DNA of 21,121 nt from Minisyncoccota bacterium. GTDB taxonomy: Bacteria > Patescibacteriota > Minisyncoccia > Phycocordibacterales > UBA9973. How positions within the stretch are numbered: the first letter of the stretch is position 1; the number at the start of each line of letters is the position of its first letter. The DNA lies in assembly GCA_017984185.1 (NCBI GenBank), contig JAGNZX010000002.1:1-21121 (forward strand). The letters are read 5' to 3'. This document shows positions 1 through 6,664 of this stretch, piece by piece. The translations under genes were made by a program, and so were the position numbers. Under the pieces are notes generated by a model that had not been told where the DNA came from, searched no databases, and was given only the letters and a program-made list of their open reading frames with translations.

Positions 1-50
1 AACGTGGGCTTGGTCATGTGTCTTTTTTCCTTGTTCTGTTGATTACACAA

Positions 51-115
51 CACAAGTTCTTTGTCGCCCTTTCGAGAGCGAAAACGGAAGTTGTTCAAAG
101 AACTTTGTGTCATTT
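51..115. repeat. Long inverted repeat near the left edge
   Basis: AGTTCTTTG around 55-63 is complementary to CAAAGAACT around 97-105, and the pairing extends outward to CACA/TGTG with one bulge. The interior (CGCCCTTTCGAGAGCG) can fold further. It lies left of the RNA terminator. On the minus strand it would sit in the leader of a gene starting near base 17 (ATG ACC AAG...), but only five codons of that possible gene are in the window. Its function is unknown; it could be a leader hairpin or another small RNA. Confidence 0.4.
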
Positions 116-160
116 AAATACTACATATATACTAGTAAAAAAGCAAGGTTTATTGCCATA

Positions 161-207
161 GAAAAAAGCCATAAACGATTCTTTCTTTGGAAAGTGCCGT
201 TTATGGC
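161..207 (-). terminator. Intrinsic terminator of the structured RNA
   Basis: A perfect 10-bp stem, GCCATAAACG (168-177) with CGTTTATGGC (198-207), encloses a smaller CTTTC/GAAAG hairpin. On the minus strand it is followed at once by six T residues (167-162). The T-run is on the minus side only, which fixes the direction. Confidence 0.85.
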
Positions 208-535
208 CTATTGTGTTGTGCTGATTTTTCAAGTCAGCGATGTTGTTCTAAAAGAACATACTTGCTCCGGAGGGGTGTTGTCCCCCTCCGGAGGCGCTCC
301 TTTCGTGACAAGGCACAACCATGGGTCAAACTGACCCGAGAAGTGACGTCTCGTCCTTTGCAAAGGGACGTGAACTACGAGAAACCTGCGCAGAGTCAAG
401 ATCTGAACCATCTTAGGCTGGATGGGCTTAGGTTCAAAATCGCTCGATGCGGCCAATGATTCCTTGTAGAACAGTTTGTGAAGAAGAAGTAGATCTCTCC
501 ATCTACCAGCCGATAGGAGGGTCGAGAAATACTAT
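161..535 (-). ncRNA. Structured non-coding RNA, family not recognised
   Basis: The sequence shows a complete minus-strand transcription unit. A perfect promoter (TTGACA at 570-565, 17-nt spacer, TATAAT at 547-542) predicts a start near 535, and an intrinsic terminator closes the unit at 207-161. In between lie perfect or near-perfect hairpins at 489-506, 404-436, 352-370, 323-337, 265-293 (an 11-bp GC-rich stem with a 7-nt loop), 244-258 and 220-238. No long ORF with plausible codon use fits the unit. The length (about 375 nt) and strong promoter resemble housekeeping RNAs such as tmRNA or RNase P RNA. However, I find neither the GAGGAAAGTC and ACAGAA cores of RNase P RNA, nor a tRNA-like 3' end with CCA, nor the SRP GGAAG-type core. 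It lies divergent from ruvC. The transcript boundaries are inferred from the promoter and terminator; the family is unknown to me. Confidence 0.72.
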
Positions 536-541
536 ATATTT

Positions 542-570
542 ATTATATTATGAAACTATAATATTGTCAA
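542..570 (-). promoter_or_regulatory. Consensus sigma-70 promoter of the structured RNA
   Basis: On the minus strand, TTGACA (570-565) and TATAAT (547-542) are both perfect consensus hexamers separated by exactly 17 nt. This is the strongest promoter I see in the window and implies high, constitutive transcription of the downstream RNA. Confidence 0.85.
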
Positions 571-596
571 CCGATTATCTATTTAAGGATATAGGT

Positions 597-602
597 TATA
601 AT
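597..602 (+). promoter_or_regulatory. -10 box of ruvC, probably leaderless
   Basis: A perfect TATAAT ends 8 nt before the ruvC ATG at 611, so the predicted start of transcription falls at or next to the start codon. There is no Shine-Dalgarno sequence. The -35 region is weak. Confidence 0.55.
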
Positions 603-610
603 TAGACCCA

Positions 611-1090
611 ATGAAAATACTTGGCATAGACCCAGGTTTTGAAAGATTGGGAATCGCGATAATCGATAAAACAAAAACAGAAAAAGAATCTGTGCTTTTT
701 TCTGAATGTTTTAAAACTTCAGCAAAGCTTGGTTTCAGTGAGCGTCTAGTTTTAATCGGTGAAGAAATTTCGCGAGTAATTAAAAAATACAAGCCTGAAG
801 TCTTGGCTATCGAGACACTTTTTCTCACCACCAACCAAAAGACAGTCATGCATGTCGCCGAAGCACGTGGAGTGATCATCTACGAAGCCACTAAAATGAA
901 TTTAAAAATTCATGAATTCTCCCCTCCCCAAATCAAAGTCGCCACTACTGGTTACGGCAAAGCCACAAAGGAACAAATAATAAAAATGGTGCGTTTGCTT
1001 GTAAAAACAGATACATCAAAAAAAGAATCTGACGACGAGATGGACGCGATTGCGATCGCTCTCACTGCTTTGGCTCACATTAGACAATAG
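611..1090 (+). CDS. ruvC: Crossover junction endodeoxyribonuclease RuvC
   Basis: RuvC is the dimeric nuclease that cuts Holliday junctions symmetrically after RuvAB branch migration, completing homologous recombination. The 159-residue product has the family's usual length. It opens with the RNase H-like strand MKILGIDPGFERLG carrying catalytic Asp7. A second acidic residue is Glu68 (LAIETLF), and the C-terminal DDEMDAIAIALT supplies Asp142 and Asp145, giving the expected D-E-D-D quartet. The ATG at 611 follows a TATAAT box by 8 nt with no ribosome binding site, so the mRNA is probably leaderless. A perfect DnaA box begins at the base after the stop. ruvA and ruvB are not adjacent. Assignment is secure. 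Confidence 0.96.
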   Translation: MKILGIDPGFERLGIAIIDKTKTEKESVLFSECFKTSAKLGFSERLVLIGEEISRVIKKYKPEVLAIETLFLTTNQKTVMHVAEARGVIIYEATKMNLKIHEFSPPQIKVATTGYGKATKEQIIKMVRLLVKTDTSKKESDDEMDAIAIALTALAHIRQ

Positions 1091-1099
1091 TTATCCACA
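1091..1099 (+). promoter_or_regulatory. Perfect DnaA box after ruvC
   Basis: TTATCCACA matches the bacterial DnaA-box consensus exactly and begins at the first base after the ruvC stop codon. It is single, about 5.5 kb from the dnaA-dnaN boxes. It could be a titration or regulatory site, or chance in AT-rich sequence. Confidence 0.4.
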
Positions 1100-1200
1100 T
1101 ATTTTGTTGCCAAGACTTTTAGATTTTGTTACAAAAGAGCTATAAATAAGTGGCGAAAAAATTTAATTAAAAATTATTAGTAATATATAAAAACTTTTTT

Positions 1201-1362
1201 ATGTATCAAGATGAAAATGAGAAGGAATTAGCAGGAGCAGGTTTTCGAATTAGCGACGATAGCGATGCTGATGCAGACGCTGATACTGACCTCGAATTGG
1301 AAGACCCCCTCGATATGCCAGACTTTGAAAACGAAGACGATGAGTTTGACAAGGATCACTAA
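1201..1362 (+). CDS. Small, highly acidic protein of 53 residues
   Basis: I do not recognise a family. The ORF runs from ATG 1201 to TAA 1362, with a TATAAA box (1186-1191) 9 nt before the ATG and an intrinsic terminator starting just after the stop, so it looks like a self-contained transcription unit. The product has 15 Asp and 8 Glu among 53 residues and only three Lys/Arg. It has a central Asp-Ala alternation (DSDADADADTD) followed by acidic clusters such as ENEDDEFD. No membrane segment or cysteine is present, and it is probably disordered. Such a protein could be a nucleic-acid mimic, chaperone-like tail or cation binder, but that is speculation. It is too short for coding statistics to be decisive; the promoter-ORF-terminator fit is the main support. 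Confidence 0.6.
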   Translation: MYQDENEKELAGAGFRISDDSDADADADTDLELEDPLDMPDFENEDDEFDKDH

Positions 1363-1370
1363 TAAATAAA

Positions 1371-1397
1371 AACCCCGATATTGTCGGGGTTTTTATT
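1371..1397. terminator. Bidirectional intrinsic terminator
   Basis: CCCCGA (1373-1378) pairs with TCGGGG (1384-1389) around a 5-nt loop. A-runs lie on the left and T-runs on the right, so it can stop transcripts from both sides. It ends the 53-residue gene on the plus strand, and the tyrS stop codon on the minus strand lies inside its flanking tract. Confidence 0.85.
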
Positions 1398-2592
1398 TTA
1401 CCAAAATCTTTATAAATTTCTTTTTACCGATCTTGAGTGTTAGGTCTTTTTCTATTTTTAAATCCACGTCGGTGATATTTTCATTGGCTACCAAATCATG
1501 GATAGCCTTACTCGCCACAAGCCTGCGCCACTCACTCTTGGAAGGCAAGACCTTCCCAACTACTAAAACCTCGCTCAACACATCCCCCGCACTCGCTACC
1601 ACTTCCTCCATTTCATCTGGAATTTCTTTTTTTTGAAAAGTATTTGAAAAATTTTGTTCAGCTAAAACAGCTTCTTCTTTGCTGTGAAGTGTGGTCACCA
1701 AAATTGAGGCGGCACGCTTCTTCAAACTCATGGCCTCTTTCTTAAGATCAAAAGTTTTTATTTCTTCCAGCGGAACATCGGTAAGCAAAGTAAATATTGG
1801 AATAATAGACTCGTCAGGTAAAGACATGATTTTACCAAAAAAATCTTTTGGGTCATCAGTCAGTCCAATAACATTGCCCTCACTCTTGCCTATCTTTACG
1901 CCCTTGGAATCAGACAAAAGAGGCGTGGTCATCACAAATTTTTCTTTATTTTTCATTTCTCGGGCAAGCATGCGTCCAGCCAACATATTAAATGTTTGAT
2001 CTGAACCCCCAAGCTCTAAGTCTACTTCCAAATATACAGAATCGTAGCCTTGCAAAAGTGGGTATAAAAATTCACGCATACTTATAGTCTCACCTGCTTT
2101 TAAACGCTCTTGATACATATCTCTTTCAATCAACTGTTGTAAAGAAAAATGTCCGGCAATATTTAACATCTCACTCTTAGTAAGCTTGTTCAGCCAGTCT
2201 CCGTTATACATTATCTTGATCGGGTTTGGTCCATCAAAACGAACAACTTTTTTAGCTTGCTCGAGATAGCCTTTGGCGTTTTCGCGCAATTCTTCGGTAG
2301 TGAAAAATTTCTCTCTCATCTTTTTTTTACCGGTTGGGTCTCCTGCCTCTCCTGTGCCATCACCAATCAAGAAAATCACTTCGTGGCCCAGGTCTTGCCA
2401 TTGTCGGTGTTTACGCAAGCCAACCATATGCCCGATATGCAGCTTGTCTCCGGTCGGGTCAAAACCCTGATACAGTCGTAGTTTTTTACCAGAACGAAGT
2501 TCTTTTTCGAGGGCTTCCCGAGTTGGATAAATTTTATCGACCCCACGGGTCAAAAGCTCATTAATTTTTTCTTCAGTTTCTTCCACCTTCAT
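1393..2592 (-). CDS. tyrS: Tyrosyl-tRNA synthetase
   Basis: This cytoplasmic class I aminoacyl-tRNA synthetase charges tRNA-Tyr with tyrosine using ATP. The 399-residue protein carries the HIGH motif (LHIGHM, His52-His55) and the tyrosine-pocket segments YPLLQGYDSV (about 177-186) and LGGSDQTFN (about 194-202), which separate TyrRS from TrpRS. It also has a KMSKS-type loop in the variant form KIGKS (233-237). The C-terminal part from about residue 345 fits an S4-like RNA-binding domain. The gene converges with the 53-residue gene on a shared terminator and diverges from the PBP gene. Upstream of ATG 2592 is an extended -10 (TGATATTAT) ending 7 nt before the codon with no Shine-Dalgarno, again suggesting a leaderless mRNA. 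Confidence 0.96.
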   Translation of the reverse strand: MKVEETEEKINELLTRGVDKIYPTREALEKELRSGKKLRLYQGFDPTGDKLHIGHMVGLRKHRQWQDLGHEVIFLIGDGTGEAGDPTGKKKMREKFFTTEELRENAKGYLEQAKKVVRFDGPNPIKIMYNGDWLNKLTKSEMLNIAGHFSLQQLIERDMYQERLKAGETISMREFLYPLLQGYDSVYLEVDLELGGSDQTFNMLAGRMLAREMKNKEKFVMTTPLLSDSKGVKIGKSEGNVIGLTDDPKDFFGKIMSLPDESIIPIFTLLTDVPLEEIKTFDLKKEAMSLKKRAASILVTTLHSKEEAVLAEQNFSNTFQKKEIPDEMEEVVASAGDVLSEVLVVGKVLPSKSEWRRLVASKAIHDLVANENITDVDLKIEKDLTLKIGKKKFIKILVK

Positions 2593-2598
2593 GAGTCG

Positions 2599-2624
2599 AA
2601 TAATATCACAAAAATTGATATAAT
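2599..2624. promoter_or_regulatory. Compact divergent promoter between tyrS and the PBP gene
   Basis: The 38-nt gap holds TATTAT on the minus strand (2605-2600, preceded by TGA as an extended -10), ending 7 nt before the tyrS ATG. On the plus strand TATAAT (2619-2624) ends 6 nt before the PBP ATG. Both predicted start sites fall at or beside the start codons. The -35 elements would overlap the opposing promoter and are weak. Confidence 0.5.
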
Positions 2625-2630
2625 TAAAGA

Positions 2631-5165
2631 ATGAGAAAATTCCACAAAATACGAAACCATTTACACAACAATAAGCATTTATGGAGAAATATTATATTTC
2701 TGTCTAGTGGGATAATTATTTTACTATTTGGTTTGTTGATTTTATGGATTTCTTCATTTCGAATTCCAGATTTTAAATCTTTCGAAGATAGAAAAATAGA
2801 AAATTCCACTAAAATCTATGACCGCACTGGGGAAGTCTTGCTATACGACATACACCAAGACGTAAAGCGGACCTATATTACTTTTGAAAATATGAGTTTG
2901 AATATCAAAAACGCCACAGTGGCTATCGAGGATTCAGATTTTTACAACCACAACGGTATTAGAATTTCTTCTATCATCCGCGCCATAATCTCAAACTTTT
3001 TAGGTGGCAAGACTCAGGGTGGTTCGACCATAACCCAACAATTGGTAAAAAACACCCTCCTCACTCAGAAAAAAACTTACACTCGTAAAATAAAAGAATG
3101 GGTGCTCGCGGTCAAGATAGACAAGTCGATGACGAAAGAAAAAATATTGGAATACTACTTAAATGAAGCCCCTTATGGGGGGACAATTTATGGTATCGAG
3201 GAAGCTAGTAAATCTTATTTCGGCAAGAGTGCAGCGGATTTAGATTTAGCTGAAGCTGCCTACCTCGCAGCCATACCCCAATCCCCAACCACGCTATCTC
3301 CTTATGGTAAAAACAAAACTCAATTAAACACTAGAAAAAATTTAGTGTTATCGAGAATGCAAGAATTGGGTTTTATCACCAAAGATGAATACACAAAAGC
3401 TCGCGACCAATTAGTAACTTTTCAAACACAAGAAAAAATGGGAATAAGAGCTCCTCATTTTGTATTTTTTATAAAAGACTATCTCGAACAAAAATATGGT
3501 AGTGATTTAGTAGAACAAGGTGGATTAAAAGTTACCACAACCCTAGACGCCAACCTACAAGAAAAAGGCGAAGGGTTTGTAAAAGAAATTGCTCTAAAAA
3601 ACGCCAAGGATTGGAATGGAACAAATGGAGCACTCGTAGCTATCGATCCAAAAACTGGACAAATTTTGACCATGATTGGTTCCAGAGATTATTTTGACAA
3701 AGAAATAGATGGAAATTTTAATGTGGCCACAGCAAACAGACAACCAGGTTCATCTTTTAAGCCCTTTATTTACGCCACAGCCTTCAACAAGGGCTTTACG
3801 CCAGACACTGTGCTCTTTGACCTACCAACCGAATTTCAAAGCACTTGTGACGCATATGGCCACGCTCTTCCTGGACGCAACCAAGCTGATTGTTATATGC
3901 CAAACAATTATGATGGGAAATTTCGTGGACCCATGAGTCTGAGAGAGGCTTTGGCTCAATCCATCAACGTGGTGGCGGTAAAACTTTTCTTTTTAGCTGG
4001 ACTTCCTGATTCATTAAAAACAGCTGAAGATATGGGGATTAGCAGTTTGTCTGACATTGGTCGTTATGGTCTAACCCTAGTTATCGGAGGTGGCGAAGTA
4101 TCTCTACTAGACATCACTTCGGCCTATGGAGTATTTGCCAACGACGGTGCTAGAAATCCATACACTGGGGTGTTAAAAGTTGAAGATCAGAATGGAAAAA
4201 TACTAGAAGAATACGCTCCGCACACCAACCAAGTTTTGCCTAAAAATACCGCTTTGACAATTTCCGACATATTAAAAGACGAAAAATCTCGTATTCCAAC
4301 CTTTGGTGCACACTCGGTTTTATATATCCCAGGTAAAGATGTTGCTGTAAAAACCGGAACCACCAACAACAACAAGGATGCTTGGACTGTCGGCTACACT
4401 CCATCCATCGTCGTCGGGGCTTGGGCTGGAAACAACGATAATACCCCAATGAAAAAAGGAGGTGCCGCTCTAGCAGGACCAATGTGGAACAAGTTTATTA
4501 ATGAAGCCTTAAAAACCTTACCGGACGAACAATTTGAAAAACCAAGTTTTGAAATTGATCCACGAAAAGTAAAACCAGCATTGCGTGGTTTTTGGCAAGG
4601 AAATGAAAACTTTTTTATAGACAAGATTTCTGGAAAACTTGCTACCGAACTTACTCCAGTAGAAAACCTAACCGAGAAAGTCATCACAAACGTGCATTCA
4701 ATTTTATACTGGGTAGACAAAAACGACATCACTGGGACACCACCCGTAAACCCAAAAGAAAGTTCTCAATTCAACCACTGGGAAACACCTATACAAAATT
4801 GGTGGGCAGAAAACAGTTATAAATACACCACAACCACCGACAAAGATATTCCCACCAGCACAGACGACATACATACCGAAGCCTTAAAACCTATCGTTGT
4901 AATCAACGAACCAAATTCAACCACTCTCTATAAATCCGACCAAGCACTCCAACTAAAAATTTCAAGTTTGGGACATTTCCCATTAAAAAAAATAGATGTG
5001 TTTGTAAATGATATGTTTTTAGCTAGCATGGAAAGTCCTTTTATTTTTTCTTTTACTCCAATCTCGTTAGAAAACATTCAAGCTAGTAATAAAATCAAAT
5101 TAGTTTCTTATGACTCTGTCGGTAATAGGGGTGAAACCACTTCGTTGTTTAACATTTCTTACTAA
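2631..5165 (+). CDS. Class A penicillin-binding protein (PBP1A-type)
   Basis: This bifunctional peptidoglycan synthase polymerises lipid II through its glycosyltransferase domain and cross-links stem peptides through its transpeptidase domain, on the outer face of the membrane. The 844-residue protein has a basic cytoplasmic N-terminus and one membrane anchor (about 20-42). The GT51 domain shows EDSDFYNHNG (Glu100 likely catalytic) and GGSTITQQLVKN (130-141). The transpeptidase domain has all three motifs: SSFK (nucleophile Ser374, Lys377), SIN (444-446) and KTGT (574-577). The last ~100 residues look like an Ig-type beta domain. The gene ends flush against the convergent 85-residue gene with no intervening base and no evident terminator. 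TATAAT lies 6 nt before the ATG. Assignment to class A PBP is secure; the paralogue name is not. Confidence 0.95.
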   Translation: MRKFHKIRNHLHNNKHLWRNIIFLSSGIIILLFGLLILWISSFRIPDFKSFEDRKIENSTKIYDRTGEVLLYDIHQDVKRTYITFENMSLNIKNATVAIEDSDFYNHNGIRISSIIRAIISNFLGGKTQGGSTITQQLVKNTLLTQKKTYTRKIKEWVLAVKIDKSMTKEKILEYYLNEAPYGGTIYGIEEASKSYFGKSAADLDLAEAAYLAAIPQSPTTLSPYGKNKTQLNTRKNLVLSRMQELGFITKDEYTKARDQLVTFQTQEKMGIRAPHFVFFIKDYLEQKYGSDLVEQGGLKVTTTLDANLQEKGEGFVKEIALKNAKDWNGTNGALVAIDPKTGQILTMIGSRDYFDKEIDGNFNVATANRQPGSSFKPFIYATAFNKGFTPDTVLFDLPTEFQSTCDAYGHALPGRNQADCYMPNNYDGKFRGPMSLREALAQSINVVAVKLFFLAGLPDSLKTAEDMGISSLSDIGRYGLTLVIGGGEVSLLDITSAYGVFANDGARNPYTGVLKVEDQNGKILEEYAPHTNQVLPKNTALTISDILKDEKSRIPTFGAHSVLYIPGKDVAVKTGTTNNNKDAWTVGYTPSIVVGAWAGNNDNTPMKKGGAALAGPMWNKFINEALKTLPDEQFEKPSFEIDPRKVKPALRGFWQGNENFFIDKISGKLATELTPVENLTEKVITNVHSILYWVDKNDITGTPPVNPKESSQFNHWETPIQNWWAENSYKYTTTTDKDIPTSTDDIHTEALKPIVVINEPNSTTLYKSDQALQLKISSLGHFPLKKIDVFVNDMFLASMESPFIFSFTPISLENIQASNKIKLVSYDSVGNRGETTSLFNISY

Positions 5166-5423
5166 TTACCTAATCTCTTGTGTTTTATTGGTGTTTAATG
5201 TGTTGCTAAAAAAAGCATCGATTTTGTCTTTTTTGATTAAAATTTCATTCTTGTAGATTGGTTTAATGTTTAGGTAGATAATATTGTTTTTTACCTCAAT
5301 ATCTTCGTTTTTAATCCTTACTCCTACCACACTCAAAATAGCTTCTCGGATGGCTTCTTTTTGATATTCTTTAGAGAAAAGACTATTGTTCCATTTAGAT
5401 AATAAGTCTCGGAGTTCGATCAT
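5166..5423 (-). CDS. Small DciA/DUF721-like protein next to dnaN
   Basis: This 85-residue protein lies 11 nt downstream of dnaN in the same direction and is probably co-transcribed with it. It has an N-terminal helical part (LRDLLSKWNNSLFSKEYQKE) and a segment rich in Ile and Val. It ends with a strand-helix unit (IIYLNIKPIYKNEILIKKDK) that resembles the core of the DUF721/DciA family, in which a hydrophobic strand is followed by a helix beginning ELxxxK. DciA is the widespread bacterial loader or partner of the DnaB helicase and is often encoded near dnaA/dnaN/recF. The similarity is by pattern only, and the protein is shorter than typical DciA. It could instead be a lineage-specific replication accessory protein. 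Confidence 0.5.
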   Translation of the reverse strand: MIELRDLLSKWNNSLFSKEYQKEAIREAILSVVGVRIKNEDIEVKNNIIYLNIKPIYKNEILIKKDKIDAFFSNTLNTNKTQEIR

Positions 5424-5434
5424 TTTGATTTAAA

Positions 5435-6532
5435 CTATCTATTCATTGGCATAATAAGATATGTAAAAGATGGGTCGGATACGGGAGATATGACTATTGG
5501 TAGAGTTGCTCCTGATAGTTTTATAACCAAACTGTCAGTAGTGATAGATTGAAAACAATCTAGAAAGTATTTGTAGTTAAAACTGAGTGAAACTTCCTCC
5601 CCCTCCATAGCTGCATCTAAATAAGTTTTATTTTCACCAACGTCATTGTTTAATGAGGAGAGTTCAAATATTTTTTCTTTGGGTTTTATGTTTAAATTAA
5701 TCTGATTAAATTTATCAGAAAATATATTTGAGAGTTTTAGAGCGTTTAACAAATCTTGTTTCAATATCACCACACTAGTGTTTGGGTTTTTTGGAATTAT
5801 TTGACGGTAGTCTGGAAAAATCCCATCAATAACCCGAGAAGTTAAGTAGACATTGTTGCTCGAAAAAGATATTTGGTTTTTATTAAAACAAACCTCTATG
5901 GTGTCATTTGTATCACCAAAAATTCTCAAGATTTCTGATATATTTTTAAACGGTATAATAATTCCTGTAATTTCTTCTATTTTTTTAACTTTTACTTTTT
6001 TTTCAGCCAAGCGAAAAGAATCTGTAGATACAAAAACAAGGGAGTCTTCGTTTGAATACATAAAAACACTAGATATCTCTGGTTTAATGTCTGATGGAGA
6101 AGAGCTGTAATAAACTGATTTTATACCGTCAATAATTTTTTTTGCTTCTATTTCAAACATAGATCCAGCCACTCTGGGTATGGTTGGGAAGTCTTCGTGC
6201 GGTTGACATTTTAACCTGATTTTATTTTTCTTTGTTTTTATAACCAAAACTCCATCAATTTCTTCAAAAAGAACATTTTCGTTCTGAGAAATATTAGAAA
6301 ATATACCTCCGAGTGTTGCTCCAGATATAGCCACCACACCTTCTTTTTCGATTTTAGCTGGGATCTCTACTTCTATACCCAAACTCAGGTTTGTAGATCT
6401 GAGTTTTAAAGATTTAGAAGAAGCTATTAAAAGGATTGAGTTTAAAACTGGTAGGGTTAGATTTTTACCAGTTATTCTTTCTACTTTTAGAATCCCATCT
6501 TTTATTTTTTCAACAGCACATTCTAGTTTCAT
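5435..6532 (-). CDS. dnaN: DNA polymerase III beta sliding clamp
   Basis: DnaN is the ring-shaped dimeric clamp that tethers DNA polymerase III to DNA at the replication fork. The 365-residue length matches the family (about 366), with three repeated clamp folds. Typical signatures are the N-terminal MKLECAVEKIKDGILKVERI with LPVLNSILL, the middle-domain VSTDSFRLAEKKV segment (about 169-181), and the C-terminal PIVISP...YLIMPMNR, which is the conserved clamp end (usually MPMR). It lies 132 nt downstream of dnaA in the same orientation, the classical dnaA-dnaN order. The gap between them contains a DnaA box and an origin-like triplet tract. No Shine-Dalgarno precedes the ATG; a TATAAA lies 4 nt upstream. 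Confidence 0.96.
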   Translation of the reverse strand: MKLECAVEKIKDGILKVERITGKNLTLPVLNSILLIASSKSLKLRSTNLSLGIEVEIPAKIEKEGVVAISGATLGGIFSNISQNENVLFEEIDGVLVIKTKKNKIRLKCQPHEDFPTIPRVAGSMFEIEAKKIIDGIKSVYYSSSPSDIKPEISSVFMYSNEDSLVFVSTDSFRLAEKKVKVKKIEEITGIIIPFKNISEILRIFGDTNDTIEVCFNKNQISFSSNNVYLTSRVIDGIFPDYRQIIPKNPNTSVVILKQDLLNALKLSNIFSDKFNQINLNIKPKEKIFELSSLNNDVGENKTYLDAAMEGEEVSLSFNYKYFLDCFQSITTDSLVIKLSGATLPIVISPVSDPSFTYLIMPMNR

Positions 6533-6558
6533 TTTGTTTATATCTTATTATTTAAATC

Positions 6559-6585
6559 TATTAATACTATTAGTAGTGTGGATAA
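6559..6585 (-). other. Putative origin unwinding element: DnaA box plus DnaA-trios
   Basis: On the minus strand a perfect DnaA box TTATCCACA (6585-6577) is followed without a gap by CTACTAATAGTATTAATA (6576-6559), six consecutive NTA triplets, and then AT-rich sequence toward dnaN. In Bacillus subtilis the basal unwinding system is a DnaA box followed by DnaA-trios reading CTA CTA TTA and so on, on the same strand, in the dnaA-dnaN gap. The match in motif, order and location makes this a strong candidate for the strand-opening site. The short GC-rich spacer found in some species is missing here. Confidence 0.6.
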
Positions 6586-6664
6586 GTGGAAAACTTTTTT
6601 ATACCTTTTATTTTCAACCTATCTTTTACTTTTTTATTTCTAATTTCAGTCTAATAACTTTTCA

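Noticed and set aside
107..459. Short open frames across the structured RNA on both strands (107-334 and 187-459 plus, 229-456 minus)
   Set aside because: They overlap perfect hairpins and a terminator, have no recognisable domain, and the promoter/terminator pair explains the region better as RNA.
161..535. Identification of the RNA as tmRNA, RNase P RNA or SRP RNA
   Set aside because: I could not find the diagnostic cores (tRNA-like CCA end, GAGGAAAGTC/ACAGAA, SRP GGAAG loop) on either strand, so naming it would be a guess.
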